A DNA stretch of 64,000 nt, taken from the NCBI RefSeq assembly GCF_003990645.1, contig NZ_RYZK01000006.1, forward strand, positions 1-64,000, given 5' to 3'. Below are positions 15,312-24,658 of this stretch, piece by piece. The notes under the pieces were generated by a model. That model worked only from the letters and a program-made list of their open reading frames with translations, was not told where the DNA came from and made no database searches. The stretch comes from Shimia sediminis (GTDB lineage Bacteria > Pseudomonadota > Alphaproteobacteria > Rhodobacterales > Rhodobacteraceae). How positions within the stretch are numbered: position 1 is the first letter of the stretch; every line of letters begins with the position of its first letter. Both the position numbers and the translations under genes were made by a program.

Positions 15312-16409
15312 TCAGGTGTTGAACAGAAAGTGCATGACGTCTCCGTCTTTCACTTCGTATCCCTTGCCCTCGGCGCGCATCTTGCCAGCTTCTTTGGCGC
15401 CCTGTTCGCCATTGCAGGCGATAAAGTCGTCATATGCAATGGTTTCCGCGCGAATAAAGCCTTTTTCAAAGTCGCCGTGGATCACGCCAGCCGCCTGGGG
15501 GGCCATGGTGCCCTGCTTGATGGTCCAGGCGCGGGCCTCTTTCGGGCCGACGGTGAAATAGGTTTCCAGATGCAACAGCTCATAGCCCGCGCGGATCAGG
15601 CGGTCCAGCCCGGCCTCTTCCAGCCCCATTTCTTCGAGGAACATGGTGGCTTCGTCGTCTTCCAGCTGGCTGATCTCTTCTTCGATCTGCGCCGAGATCA
15701 CGACGTGGCTGTTGCCCTGAGCCGCGGCCATTTCGGCCACTTTGGCAGAGTGTTCATTGCCCTCGGCCGCCTCGGATTCGCCGACGTTGCACACAAAAAG
15801 CACCGGCTTTGTGGTCAAGAGCTGCAGCATCTTCCACGCCTTGGTGTCGTCTTCGGACACCTCGACCACGCGGGCAGGCTGACCCTCTTCCAGCACGGCA
15901 AGCGCGTCTTTCAACAGACGTTCCTGCTGCATGGCTTCCTTGTCGCCACCGCGCACCTTGCGCACAAGACCCTGCAGGCGCTTTTCGATGCTTTCGATAT
16001 CGGCGAGCATCAGCTCGGTTTCGATGGTTTCGGCATCAGCCACCGGATCGACACGGCCTTCGACGTGAGTCACGTCGCCGTCCTCAAAACAGCGCAACAC
16101 ATGGGCAATGGCGTCTACTTCACGAATGTTGGCGAGAAACTGGTTGCCAAGCCCCTCGCCCTTGGACGCGCCCTTCACAAGGCCCGCAATGTCCACAAAG
16201 GTCATGCGTGTCGGGATGATCTGTTTCGACTGGGCAATCGCCGCCAGCTTGTCCAGCCGCGCGTCGGGCACGCCCACTTCGCCGACATTCGGCTCGATCG
16301 TGCAGAACGGAAAGTTCGCAGCCTGCGCCGCCGCGGTCTTGGTCAGCGCGTTGAACAGCGTGGACTTGCCCACATTCGGCAGCCCCACAATCCCCATTTT
16401 AAAGCCCAT
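15312..16409 (-). CDS. ychF: Redox-regulated ATPase YchF (Obg-family GTPase-like)
   Basis: A 365-residue translation-associated P-loop ATPase. G1 is [15 protein letters not shown]3 is [17 protein letters not shown], and the noncanonical G4 is CNVGE, the change that gives YchF its ATP preference. A TGS-type domain ends the protein ([29 protein letters not shown]). The start at 16409 ([12 protein letters not shown]) gives the family length; longer in-frame starts are not supported. Universal housekeeping gene. Confidence 0.96.
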   Translation of the reverse strand: MGFKMGIVGLPNVGKSTLFNALTKTAAAQAANFPFCTIEPNVGEVGVPDARLDKLAAIAQSKQIIPTRMTFVDIAGLVKGASKGEGLGNQFLANIREVDAIAHVLRCFEDGDVTHVEGRVDPVADAETIETELMLADIESIEKRLQGLVRKVRGGDKEAMQQERLLKDALAVLEEGQPARVVEVSEDDTKAWKMLQLLTTKPVLFVCNVGESEAAEGNEHSAKVAEMAAAQGNSHVVISAQIEEEISQLEDDEATMFLEEMGLEEAGLDRLIRAGYELLHLETYFTVGPKEARAWTIKQGTMAPQAAGVIHGDFEKGFIRAETIAYDDFIACNGEQGAKEAGKMRAEGKGYEVKDGDVMHFLFNT

Positions 16410-16503
16410 ATCGGCCTCCAGTGTCACATTTGAGTGTGCTTCTAGGGTTAGACTTAGGGCGACGCAAGCCATGTGTTAGGCTGCGCTTCAGGAGGAAATT
16501 TTC

Positions 16504-16908
16504 ATGGCATTCATTCCCTATCTCAATTTCGATGGCAATTGCGCCGAGGCGATGCAGTTCTATGCCGATCTCTTTGGGGCCACCGATGTGCAGATCATGC
16601 GCTATACGGATGCCCCTGCCAGCGAAGGCCTGCCGCCGTCAGACCGTGTGATGTATTCCCACATCATGCTGGGCGACGCCTGTTTGATGGCCTCGGATCA
16701 TCCCCCTGGAATGCCTGCAGAGGCCATGGCCGCGGTCTCGGTCAATCATCCGGTGGCCGATAAGGCCGCTGGGCAAAAGCTGTTTGATGCGCTGGCTGAG
16801 GGTGGCAGCATCATGATGCCCTATGAAGAATCCTTCTTTTCCCCGGCATTTGGCATGGTGACCGACCGTTTCGGCACAAGCTGGATGATTGGCGTACTGA
16901 CAGATTGA
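16504..16908 (+). CDS. VOC-superfamily protein (PhnB/glyoxalase-like)
   Basis: A 134-residue protein with two beta-alpha-beta-beta-beta modules typical of the vicinal-oxygen-chelate fold. It starts MAFIPYLNFDGNCAEAMQFYADLFGA and ends FFSPAFGMVTDRFGTSWMIG, which matches the PhnB-like DUF1428/3-demethylubiquinone-type subgroup. Substrate unknown. AGGAGG lies upstream of the ATG. A small gene follows nine bases after the stop. Confidence 0.88.
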   Translation: MAFIPYLNFDGNCAEAMQFYADLFGATDVQIMRYTDAPASEGLPPSDRVMYSHIMLGDACLMASDHPPGMPAEAMAAVSVNHPVADKAAGQKLFDALAEGGSIMMPYEESFFSPAFGMVTDRFGTSWMIGVLTD

Positions 16909-16916
16909 GGAGACAC

Positions 16917-17132
16917 ATGATGCGCGAACATGATTTTCAAAAGTTCTACTACCGCAAGGTGGCTTTGGGCGAAGGCTGCGGCTGCGCCGAGCGGGTCATC
17001 GATGTGCACGAGTTTGACCGCCTGAGCAGTCGGCCGAAAATCCGCGCGTTTGGCGGGCGCCCTTCGTTGTTGCGGCGCATGATTGCGTTGTTTCGCAGGG
17101 ACACAGGTAAATCGGATGTGACGGAGGATTGA
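16917..17132 (+). CDS. Small hypothetical protein, downstream of the VOC gene
   Basis: A 71-residue protein without a recognised family. Visible features are a Cys pair in GEGCGCAERV and a basic C-terminal half (SLLRRMIALFRRD). GAGGAG precedes two adjacent ATG codons at 16917 and 16920. It follows the VOC gene so closely that the two are probably co-transcribed. Confidence 0.6.
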   Translation: MMREHDFQKFYYRKVALGEGCGCAERVIDVHEFDRLSSRPKIRAFGGRPSLLRRMIALFRRDTGKSDVTED

Positions 17133-17184
17133 TTTCCCCGGCGGATTTGGGCACATCGGTCTGCGACAGACATAAGGGGTGCCC

Positions 17185-17976
17185 ATGACTCGCATCGATC
17201 AGAAATTCGCCGACCTGAACGCCAAGGGCAAAAAGGCCTTTGTGTCTTACGTGATGGCGGGGGATCCCGACTATGACACCGCGCTCGAGGTGGTCAAGGG
17301 CTTGCCAGGTGCCGGTGTGGACATCATCGAACTGGGTTTGCCCTTTACCGATCCCATGGCGGATGGCCCGACCATTCAGCTGGCCGGTCAGCGCGCGCTC
17401 GAGGCAGGCATGACCCTGCAACGTACGCTGGATATGGCGGCCGAGTTCCGCAAGACCGACGACACCACACCCATTGTTCTGATGGGGTATTACAACCCGA
17501 TCTACAATCGCGGCGTCGAGACCTTTCTGGCGGACGCCAAGGCCGCAGGGATTGACGGGTTGATTGTTGTCGACCTGCCCCCCGAAGAGGACGAGGAGCT
17601 TTGCATTCCCGCACAGGCTGCGGGGTTGAACTTTATCCGCCTTGCCACCCCCACCACGGATGAAAAGCGTCTGCCCAAAGTGCTGCAAAACACCAGCGGT
17701 TTCGTGTATTACGTCTCGGTCACCGGCATCACCGGTGCAGCCGAGGCGCAGGCGGCAGACGTCGGCCCGGAAGTGGCCCGCATCAAGGCGTCCACCGACC
17801 TGCCTGTGATCGTCGGCTTTGGCATCAACACACCCGAGAAATCGCAGGCCATCGCCAGCGTTGCCGACGGTGCTGTGGTCGGATCGGCCATCGTCAGCCA
17901 GATCGCTGCGGGCAAGCCGGTGGACGAGGTTCTGGCCTTTGTGAAATCGCTGGCCGACGGCGCGCACAGCGCCTGA
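17185..17976 (+). CDS. trpA: Tryptophan synthase alpha subunit
   Basis: A 263-residue TIM-barrel enzyme that cleaves indole-3-glycerol phosphate and passes indole to TrpB. Signature blocks: the catalytic Glu in [19 protein letters not shown], the active-site Asp in [10 protein letters not shown], and [12 protein letters not shown] with [11 protein letters not shown] for phosphate binding. The ATG at 17185, five bases after AAGGGG, is preferred to an in-frame GTG at 17179. It stands about 10 kb from trpB-trpF, so the tryptophan genes are split here. Confidence 0.95.
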   Translation: MTRIDQKFADLNAKGKKAFVSYVMAGDPDYDTALEVVKGLPGAGVDIIELGLPFTDPMADGPTIQLAGQRALEAGMTLQRTLDMAAEFRKTDDTTPIVLMGYYNPIYNRGVETFLADAKAAGIDGLIVVDLPPEEDEELCIPAQAAGLNFIRLATPTTDEKRLPKVLQNTSGFVYYVSVTGITGAAEAQAADVGPEVARIKASTDLPVIVGFGINTPEKSQAIASVADGAVVGSAIVSQIAAGKPVDEVLAFVKSLADGAHSA

Positions 17977-17981
17977 GCCGG

Positions 17982-18686
17982 ATGTATCCCCTCGCCCTTG
18001 CCACGGTCCGGCGCAACATCGCCTTTTATGCGGTTGTCGTGCTGGTTGTGGTGATGCTCGAGATGCTGATGTCCTCGGTTGGCGTGGTGACGCTGGTCTT
18101 TGCGGGCATGACCATGCTGTACACGCATCGCATGATCCAGCTGGGCGAAGTGTTTCGCTGGTCTGACCCCCTGCCGACACGCGGCGCGGATGACTCGCGC
18201 ATCCCGCTTTTTGGCTATGTGCTGCGGTTCATGGCCTTTTTCATCGCGCTGATGCTGGTGATGACTGGCGGGTTCATGGCTTTGAACGCGGCTGGCATTC
18301 TCGACCCTGACGCCTTTTTGGCTGAGATCGAACTGGCCCTTTGGGGCGTGGTTTTGACGGTGCCCGCCTTTGTGCTGATCTTTGCGCTGATCGGCACCAC
18401 CCTGCCCGCCTGTGCCGAGCGGGGCGACACATCGCTTGGTGCGGCCCTGCGGCGGGGTCGCGCGACCTTTGCAAAAACGGCCATGAACCTGTTGATAGGC
18501 CCCCTTGCCGTCAGCTTCATCGGTTTCATGGTGCTGGGGCAAGCCGGTTGGATGATCGGATCGCTGGGTGACAGCCTGATCCCGCGGGTGCTGTTTCGCA
18601 CCCTGGCAACGGTGCTGACGATTCTCCCGGCCATGCTCGCCGCTACGGCTCTCAGCATCGCCTACATGCACGAAAAACCGCGCTGA
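17982..18686 (+). CDS. Six-helix membrane protein of unknown function
   Basis: A 234-residue protein with about six hydrophobic segments (residues about 14-30, 33-48, 75-97, 112-137, 163-187, 200-222). It is not a family I recognise. It starts five bases after the trpA stop and may be co-transcribed with it, without an obvious functional link. An imperfect hairpin follows the stop. Confidence 0.7.
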   Translation: MYPLALATVRRNIAFYAVVVLVVVMLEMLMSSVGVVTLVFAGMTMLYTHRMIQLGEVFRWSDPLPTRGADDSRIPLFGYVLRFMAFFIALMLVMTGGFMALNAAGILDPDAFLAEIELALWGVVLTVPAFVLIFALIGTTLPACAERGDTSLGAALRRGRATFAKTAMNLLIGPLAVSFIGFMVLGQAGWMIGSLGDSLIPRVLFRTLATVLTILPAMLAATALSIAYMHEKPR

Positions 18687-18712
18687 TACGGCCTGTAACC
18701 CACATGTTTTGA

Positions 18713-18744
18713 ACCAATTTTCCAGCGACACCGCTGGAATTGGT
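18713..18744. repeat. Imperfect hairpin upstream of lldD
   Basis: ACCAATT-TT-CCAGCG (18713-18727) pairs with CGCTGG-AATTGGT (18732-18744) with a two-T bulge. It may be the 3' end of the preceding transcript. It also contains the ACCAAT/ATTGGT half-sites found in the perfect inverted repeat at 18781-18809. Confidence 0.5.
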
Positions 18745-18780
18745 CATATGTGCGCATTGCTGCACTTGCCAAAAATAGAC

Positions 18781-18809
18781 CATATTGGTAAAGAACATTT
18801 ACCAATATG
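18781..18809. promoter_or_regulatory. Perfect inverted repeat ahead of lldD, probable operator
   Basis: CATATTGGTAAA (18781-18792) and its exact complement at 18798-18809 flank five bases. The TTGGT/ACCAA half-sites resemble operators of GntR/FadR-type regulators such as LldR, which control lactate dehydrogenase genes. It lies 18 bases before the lldD ATG and could alternatively act as an mRNA hairpin. Confidence 0.65.
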
Positions 18810-18826
18810 AGGGAAAGTGAGCCAAA

Positions 18827-19993
18827 ATGCCCGTCATTACCTGCATCGACGACCTGAAACGCATCTATCACCGCCGCGTGCCGCGCATGTTCTATGACTA
18901 TGCCGAGTCGGGCAGCTGGACGGAACAGACCTTTCGCGAAAACACCTCGGATTTTGACAAGATCTACCTGAAACAGCGCGTTGCCGTGGATATGACCGGT
19001 CGCTCGACCGCCACCCAGATGATTGGCGAAGAGGTTTCGATGCCTGTCGCGCTTGCCCCGGTCGGCCTGACGGGCATGCAATGCGCCGATGGTGAGATCA
19101 AAGCCGCACGCGCGGCCGAGAAATTCGGTGTGCCCTTTACGCTGTCCACCATGTCGATCAACTCGATCGAGGAAGTGGCCGAGGCGACCAGCAAACCGTT
19201 TTGGTTCCAGCTCTACACCATGACCGATACGGATTACGTCAGCCGCCTGATCCAGCGCGCCAAGGATGCCAAGTGTTCGGCCCTGGTCATTACGCTTGAT
19301 CTACAAATCCTGGGCCAGCGTCACAAGGACCTGAAAAACGGTCTCTCGGCTCCGCCCAAACTGACCCCGTCAACCATTGCCAACCTGATGACCAAATGGT
19401 CCTGGGGCATCGGGATGCTCGGCGCCAAGCGGCGCAACTTTGGCAACATTGTTGGCCATGTGGATGGCATTTCGGACGCCGCCGATCTGGGCGCATGGAC
19501 CAAGGAGAGTTTCGACCCCACCCTGGATTGGGGCAAGATTGCCAAGCTGAAAGAGGACTGGGGCGGCAAGGTCATCCTCAAGGGCATTCTGGATGCCGAA
19601 GACGCCAAGATGGCGCTCAAGGTCGGCGCGGATGCCATCATCGTGTCGAACCACGGTGGCCGCCAGCTGGATGGCGCGCTGAGTTCGATCCGTGCCCTGC
19701 CCTCGATCCTCGAAGCGGTCGGCGACCAGGTCGAAGTGCACCTCGACAGTGGTATCCGTTCGGGTCAGGACGTGTTGAAGGCCGTCTCAATGGGGGCCAA
19801 GGGCACCTATATCGGACGCGCCTTTGTCTATGGTCTGGGGGCAATGGGGCAGAAAGGCGTGGAGACCGCTCTGGAGGTGATCCGCAACGAATTGGACATC
19901 TCCATGGCGCTGTGTGGTCGTCGTCGCATAGATGAACTTGGCCGGGATATCCTGTTGATTCCCCAAGATTTTGAAGGGCGCTGGCAAAGCTGA
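18827..19993 (+). CDS. lldD: FMN-dependent L-lactate dehydrogenase / alpha-hydroxy-acid oxidase
   Basis: A 388-residue FMN enzyme of the glycolate oxidase family that oxidises L-lactate to pyruvate and passes electrons to the membrane quinone pool. Active-site block: IIVSNHGGRQLDGA (catalytic His about 276). The FMN phosphate region is VHLDSGIRSGQDVLKAVSMGAKGTYIGR, and the substrate-binding Lys lies in VILKGIL. The N terminus (DDLKRIYHRRVPRMFYDY) is typical. No dedicated regulator is adjacent, but an operator-like inverted repeat precedes the gene. Confidence 0.9.
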   Translation: MPVITCIDDLKRIYHRRVPRMFYDYAESGSWTEQTFRENTSDFDKIYLKQRVAVDMTGRSTATQMIGEEVSMPVALAPVGLTGMQCADGEIKAARAAEKFGVPFTLSTMSINSIEEVAEATSKPFWFQLYTMTDTDYVSRLIQRAKDAKCSALVITLDLQILGQRHKDLKNGLSAPPKLTPSTIANLMTKWSWGIGMLGAKRRNFGNIVGHVDGISDAADLGAWTKESFDPTLDWGKIAKLKEDWGGKVILKGILDAEDAKMALKVGADAIIVSNHGGRQLDGALSSIRALPSILEAVGDQVEVHLDSGIRSGQDVLKAVSMGAKGTYIGRAFVYGLGAMGQKGVETALEVIRNELDISMALCGRRRIDELGRDILLIPQDFEGRWQS

Positions 19994-20063
19994 CCTGTCA
20001 CCAACCCCTTTGACTTGCCCCGGCTGGCGCGCGATAGTGCGCCTGTCAGGCAGGTAGTGATCC

Positions 20064-20687
20064 ATGTTGGTTTTTTACAAGCAGAAGCTCGCATATTTTG
20101 CGGTTCCCAAAACCGGAACACAGGCGCTGACCGGCGCCCTGCGCAAACACGCAGATATCGCCTTTGGCAAGCGGTACAAACACATGACGGTGGGCAAGTT
20201 CCACAAGGGACTCGCGCCTGCGCTGGAAAGCTCGTTCAGGCTGCGCCCGGAACGCTTTGCCGTCATGCGCGAGCCTTTGGACCAGCTGCGCAGTTGGTAC
20301 AACTTTCGCAAGCGCGACAAGATTCGCAACTCGGTCCACAGCACGGTGGGCATCAGCTTTGACGAATTTGTGCTCGACGTCATCTCAGACAAACCGCTCG
20401 TCGGCCGAGGTGTGGGATCACAGTTCAACTGCCTGTCGACCCGAAGTGGCAAGGTCCCCGTGCACCACCTGTTTGCCTACGAGTCCCAAAGCCTCTTGCT
20501 GGACTTTCTCGAAGAGCGTTTTGAAACCGAGATCACGCTTCAGGCCAGGAATGTCTCTCCCAAAGGCGATGCGGAACTTTCTTCCGAAGTCGAAGCCAAG
20601 CTGCGCGCCGCGCGGTCCAGGGACTTTGATCTTTATGCGCGGATTCAGGATGCAGGCGGCATTCTCAGAGACTATACCGAAGACTGA
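20064..20687 (+). CDS. Sulfotransferase-family protein
   Basis: A 207-residue protein. The N-terminal YFAVPKTGTQALTGAL is a PAPS phosphosulfate-binding loop, and FAVMREPLDQLRSWYNF is the 3'-phosphate site typical of the sulfotransferase superfamily, P-loop fold. The acceptor is unknown; in marine alphaproteobacteria such genes usually modify cell-surface glycans. A second, divergent member of the family is encoded at 37023-37772. Confidence 0.82.
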   Translation: MLVFYKQKLAYFAVPKTGTQALTGALRKHADIAFGKRYKHMTVGKFHKGLAPALESSFRLRPERFAVMREPLDQLRSWYNFRKRDKIRNSVHSTVGISFDEFVLDVISDKPLVGRGVGSQFNCLSTRSGKVPVHHLFAYESQSLLLDFLEERFETEITLQARNVSPKGDAELSSEVEAKLRAARSRDFDLYARIQDAGGILRDYTED

Positions 20688-20780
20688 CGCCAAACGCGCG
20701 AAAAACCCTGCAAAATCGGGGAAAACCCGTGCGAATCCCCTTTCCAACAAGCCAAAGCTGCGCTATAGGCGCGGCTTCAC

Positions 20781-20809
20781 GCGGGGCTACAGCCTTGGAG
20801 GAGCCCCGC
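20781..20809 (+). promoter_or_regulatory. Leader hairpin upstream of rplY
   Basis: GCGGGGCT (20781-20788) pairs with AGCCCCGC (20802-20809) in the 145-base gap before rplY. A promoter-like CTATAG lies at about 20763. A hairpin just before a ribosomal-protein gene may be an autoregulatory leader, though L25 leaders of this kind are not something I can confirm. Confidence 0.4.
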
Positions 20810-20832
20810 CCTAACCATATTGGAGAATTCAA

Positions 20833-21468
20833 ATGGCTGGACAGATCCCTGATCTTCATGCCGAAGTCCGGACGGGGACAGGCAAGGGCGCCGCTCGTCA
20901 AGCACGTCGCGACGGCTTTGTACCTGGTGTTGTTTATGGCGGCGAAACTGACCCGCAAGCGATCCAGATCCCGTTCAACGTTCTGCTGAAAAAGCTGAAG
21001 CAAGGCCGCTTCCTGTCGACCCTCTTCAACCTCAAGGTTGAAGGTGAGGAAGACGTGCGCGTCATCTGCCGTGGCGTTCAGCGCGACGTTGTCAAAGACC
21101 TGCCGACCCACATCGACCTGCTGCGCCTGCGCCGCACCTCGAAAATCAGCCTCTTCATCCACGTTGAGTTCATCAACGAAGAAGAAGCCCCCGGCATCAA
21201 GAAGGGTGGCGTTCTGACCATCGTCCGTCCCGAGGTTGAGCTGAACGTGACCGCCGGTGACATCCCCGAAAAGATCGTTGTCGATCTTGCGGGTATGGAA
21301 GTGGGCGACATCGTGCACATTTCGGATGTAACCCTGCCGGACGGCGCCAAGCCAACCATCGACCGCGACTTTGTGATCGCCAACATCTCGGCTCCGTCGG
21401 GTCTGCGTTCCTCCGAGAACGAAGAAGGCGACGAAGACGAAGCCGTGGAAGAGGCCGCAGAGGAATAA
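20833..21468 (+). CDS. rplY: 50S ribosomal protein L25 / general stress protein Ctc
   Basis: A 211-residue long-form L25 (Ctc type). An N-terminal 5S-rRNA-binding domain (about 1-95; [28 protein letters not shown]) is followed by the beta-rich TL5/Ctc C-terminal domain ([38 protein letters not shown]) and an acidic tail ([17 protein letters not shown]). GGAG precedes the ATG. A terminator follows, and pth lies next, the usual rplY-pth pairing. Confidence 0.96.
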   Translation: MAGQIPDLHAEVRTGTGKGAARQARRDGFVPGVVYGGETDPQAIQIPFNVLLKKLKQGRFLSTLFNLKVEGEEDVRVICRGVQRDVVKDLPTHIDLLRLRRTSKISLFIHVEFINEEEAPGIKKGGVLTIVRPEVELNVTAGDIPEKIVVDLAGMEVGDIVHISDVTLPDGAKPTIDRDFVIANISAPSGLRSSENEEGDEDEAVEEAAEE

Positions 21469-21500
21469 CCCTCGGCGCCACTTTACTGGCATCGAATTGG

Positions 21501-21530
21501 AAAACGCGGCCCGTTTGGCGCCGCGTTTTT
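21501..21530 (+). terminator. Rho-independent terminator of rplY
   Basis: A 10-bp stem AAAACGCGGC (21501-21510) with GCCGCGTTTT (21520-21529) followed by T and C. It lies 33 bases after the rplY stop. Confidence 0.88.
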
Positions 21531-21622
21531 CTTTTGGTTGACGCGAATTGGGCCGGTTGATTGCGTCCACGCCCCCGCGCATCTATAGATCGTGGAAACC
21601 TTCAACACGCGGACGGCAGGCC

Positions 21623-22321
21623 ATGAAACTCTTTGTGGGGCTGGGCAATCCCGGCACAAAATACGCGGGCAACCGCCACAACATCGGCTTTATGGCGCTT
21701 GAGCGCATTGCCGAGGATCACGGCTTTGGTCCGTGGAAATCCAAGTTTCAGGGCACCATCAGCGAAGGCCGTCTGGGTGGCGAAAAGGTCATGCTACTGC
21801 GCCCCGAAACCTTCATGAACCTCTCGGGTCAATCCGTGGGCGAAGCCATGCGGTTTTACAAACTCGACTCGACCGATGTGACCGTGTTCCACGACGAACT
21901 CGACCTCGCCCCCGGCAAGTGCCGGGTCAAGGCGGGGGGCGGCCATGCGGGCCACAACGGCCTGCGTTCGATCCACCAGCATATCGGCCCGCATTATGAC
22001 CGCGTGCGCATCGGCATTGGCCACCCCGGTAACAAGAACGCGGTCTCGGGCTATGTGCTGCGCGACTTTGCCAAGGCGGATCAAGACTGGCTGGACGATG
22101 TGCTGCGCGGAATTTCGGATGGCGCGGGACATCTGGCCGACGACGACACCGGCAAATTCATGAACGCCGTGGCGCTGCGCGTGAACCCGCCGCGCTCCTC
22201 GACCTCCAAACCGAAACCCAAACCCGAAGGCGACACGGCCGCCGGGGCAAACCCCGCCGCCCCCACGCCAACAGACGACGCCCGCAGTCCGCTGCAAAAG
22301 CTCGTGGACAAGTTCCGATGA
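21623..22321 (+). CDS. pth: Peptidyl-tRNA hydrolase
   Basis: A 232-residue enzyme that releases peptides from prematurely dropped peptidyl-tRNA. Signature blocks: GLGNPGTKYAGNRHNIGFMALE (catalytic His in NRHN), RPETFMNLSGQSVG, and GGGHAGHNGLRSIHQHIG. A Pro/Ala/Lys-rich C-terminal extension (about 190-225, PPRSSTSKPKPKPEGD) is longer than in E. coli, as in many alphaproteobacteria. The stop overlaps the next start (ATGA). Confidence 0.96.
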   Translation: MKLFVGLGNPGTKYAGNRHNIGFMALERIAEDHGFGPWKSKFQGTISEGRLGGEKVMLLRPETFMNLSGQSVGEAMRFYKLDSTDVTVFHDELDLAPGKCRVKAGGGHAGHNGLRSIHQHIGPHYDRVRIGIGHPGNKNAVSGYVLRDFAKADQDWLDDVLRGISDGAGHLADDDTGKFMNAVALRVNPPRSSTSKPKPKPEGDTAAGANPAAPTPTDDARSPLQKLVDKFR

Positions 22322-23364
22322 CGGCGGCGTTGCGCGCGGCGTTTCTAGAACAGGCGGGCCATTGCGAAGGGCTGGACAGCCCGTTCATGGGCCGTCTCCT
22401 GCGCCTGCTCGCCGCCCGCTGGCCTGACGATACGAAGCTGGCCGAGAAACTTGCCAACTGGTCGGGTGACATCGGCCCCATGGCCGCTTCGCTGCCGCTG
22501 CGCGTCTGTGGCGGTCTGCACGCCTTGCGCCTCAGGGGGTTGGATACGGGGCTGGAGGCCACCTATCCCCCGGCCACGGTTAGTGACGACACCCTGTGGC
22601 AAGCGGTCGATACCGCTCTGCACACCCATGACGCCTTCATGTGCGACTGGGTCACCCATGCGCCCCAGACCAACGAGGTGCGCCGCGCTGCGGCCCTTAT
22701 CGCCGGGGCGTCGCTCATTGCCACCCGACACGCGCTGCCTCTGCGCCTGTCGGAACTGGGGTCAAGCGGCGGGCTCAACCTGATGTTCGATCAATTCGCG
22801 CTGGAGATTGGCGACGCCCGTTACGGCCCCGGCACCGCCCCGTTTACCCTCGCGCCCCGGTGGCAAGGCCCCGCCCCTGCCCCCGTCACCCTGCCCGTTG
22901 CCGAGCGGCGCGGCGTGGACCTTAACCCGCTCGACGCGCATAACCCCGAGGACGCCCTGCGCCTGATGGCATACCTCTGGCCGGATCAGGCCGAACGTTT
23001 GCAGCGCACCCGCGCTGCCATCGCGCTGCAGGACGCGCCGGTGGACCGTGCCGACGCCATCGACTGGCTGGACACCCGCCTGCCCCATGTGCCCGGTCAA
23101 CTGCACCTGATCTATTCCACCGTGGCCTGGCAATATTTTCCGGACGCCGCCCAGAAACGCGGTACCGCCCTGATCGAAACCGCAGGCGCGACGGCCACGG
23201 ACGCCCACCCGCTGGGCTGGCTTTCGATGGAAACCGACAACAGCGACCTGCCCGGCGCGCGGCTGACCCTGCGCCTCTGGCCCGGGGATGAAACCCACGA
23301 TCTGGGCCGCATCGATTTCCATGGCCGTTGGGTGGATTGGCAGGGGCCAACCCGCCTCACCTAA
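22318..23364 (+). CDS. DUF2332-family protein
   Basis: A 348-residue protein of the alphaproteobacterial DUF2332 family. Recognisable blocks: CEGLDSPFMGRLLRLLA at the N terminus, THDAFMCDWVTHAPQTNEV, LSELGSSGGLNLMFDQF, LIYSTVAWQYFP and the C-terminal RIDFHGRWVDW. The GSSGGLNL stretch resembles a nucleotide or SAM-binding glycine loop, but the function is unknown. It overlaps the pth stop by four bases, so it is translated from the same mRNA. Confidence 0.85.
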   Translation: MTAALRAAFLEQAGHCEGLDSPFMGRLLRLLAARWPDDTKLAEKLANWSGDIGPMAASLPLRVCGGLHALRLRGLDTGLEATYPPATVSDDTLWQAVDTALHTHDAFMCDWVTHAPQTNEVRRAAALIAGASLIATRHALPLRLSELGSSGGLNLMFDQFALEIGDARYGPGTAPFTLAPRWQGPAPAPVTLPVAERRGVDLNPLDAHNPEDALRLMAYLWPDQAERLQRTRAAIALQDAPVDRADAIDWLDTRLPHVPGQLHLIYSTVAWQYFPDAAQKRGTALIETAGATATDAHPLGWLSMETDNSDLPGARLTLRLWPGDETHDLGRIDFHGRWVDWQGPTRLT

Positions 23365-23425
23365 CGTAAGACTTGCCAAAAGCATCGCTTCCGAGTGCTA
23401 TTCGGCCAAAAGGGGAGAGAACACC

Positions 23426-24589
23426 ATGCGGACCTTTGGCAAATGGCTTGGCCGAATCCTGTTGCTGTTGATCGTAGCGGCGGCTGCAATCTATGTCTGG
23501 AAACGTGAAGAAATTCACCGGCTGATGGCGGTGAACACGCTGTTTTCCGAGGAAAAAATCGTCACCAACTTTTCCAACATGAATGCCGCCTTCCTGACGC
23601 GTGAAGTCTCGCGCGGAGACGGCCCTGTCTCGGACCTGCCGCGCGGCGCTGACGCGCCCATGCCTGCTGACCTCGCCCCTTGGACCGAGGCACGCTCAGT
23701 CACCGGTCTGGTTGTGCTGAAAGACGGCGCCCTGGTTCATGAAAGCTATTATCAGGGCACCACGCCCGAAGATCGCCGTGTTTCGTGGTCCGTTGCCAAA
23801 TCCTACCTGTCGGCGCTCTTTGGTGTTGTCGTTGCCGAAGGTTTTATCGACAGCCTCGACGATCCGGTGACAAAGTATGCGCCCTCGCTCAAAGGCACGG
23901 CCTACAATGACGCGACCATCCGTAATGTCTTGCGCATGTCGTCGGGCGTCACATTTGACGAGGACTATCTCGACTTTAACTCTGACATCAATCGCATGGG
24001 CCGGGTCATTGCGCTTGGCGGCACGATGGACGGCTTTGCCGCAGGCCTGACCGAGACCTTTGTCGCCCCCGGCACCCAATGGCAATATGTCTCGATCGAC
24101 ACGCATATTCTGGGCATGGTGATCCGTGGGGCCACTGGTCGCCACATCGCAGGTCTTTTGTCGGAAAAGATCATCCAGCCACTGGGTTACGAAGAAAGCC
24201 CCTATTACATCGCGGACGGCGTTGGCGTGGCCTTTGTGCTGGGTGGTCTCAACATCCGCACCCGCGATTACGCCCGCTTTGGGCAGATGTTCCTGAACCA
24301 CGGGCGCTATGGCGGCAAACAGGTGGTGCCTGCCAACTGGGTCGCCGAAAGCACCGTGCCAAGTGCCAAGACCGCACCGGGCAAGCTGCAGTACGGCTAC
24401 CAGTGGTGGATGCCCAAAGATGCGCGCGAGGGTGAGTTTTTTGGCATCGGCATCTACGGGCAATACATCTATATCAACCGCCCGATGGGTGTTGTGATCG
24501 CGATGAACTCAGCCGACCGCAAGTTCAAAGAGGATGGCGTCACCGACGGCAACATCGCCATGTTCCGCCGCATCGCCGAAGGTCTCTGA
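23426..24589 (+). CDS. Membrane-anchored beta-lactamase-family serine hydrolase
   Basis: A 387-residue protein with an N-terminal signal anchor (about residues 8-27, LGRILLLLIVAAAAIYVW) and a class C beta-lactamase/DD-peptidase-like domain outside the membrane. The nucleophile motif is SWSVAKSY (SxxK), the second motif QYVSIDTHI takes the place of YxN, and GYQWWMP with FFGIGIYGQYIYIN provides the KTG-equivalent region. Family members hydrolyse esters, amides or peptide bonds; the substrate is unknown and true antibiotic resistance is not implied. AGGGGAGAG lies before the ATG at 23426. Confidence 0.88.
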   Translation: MRTFGKWLGRILLLLIVAAAAIYVWKREEIHRLMAVNTLFSEEKIVTNFSNMNAAFLTREVSRGDGPVSDLPRGADAPMPADLAPWTEARSVTGLVVLKDGALVHESYYQGTTPEDRRVSWSVAKSYLSALFGVVVAEGFIDSLDDPVTKYAPSLKGTAYNDATIRNVLRMSSGVTFDEDYLDFNSDINRMGRVIALGGTMDGFAAGLTETFVAPGTQWQYVSIDTHILGMVIRGATGRHIAGLLSEKIIQPLGYEESPYYIADGVGVAFVLGGLNIRTRDYARFGQMFLNHGRYGGKQVVPANWVAESTVPSAKTAPGKLQYGYQWWMPKDAREGEFFGIGIYGQYIYINRPMGVVIAMNSADRKFKEDGVTDGNIAMFRRIAEGL

Positions 24590-24658
24590 CACAAACGCAA
24601 TTGGCGCAGGCGCGCTCTTGCCCTAGATTGTCTGTCATCCGACAGCAGGAGCGCGCCA

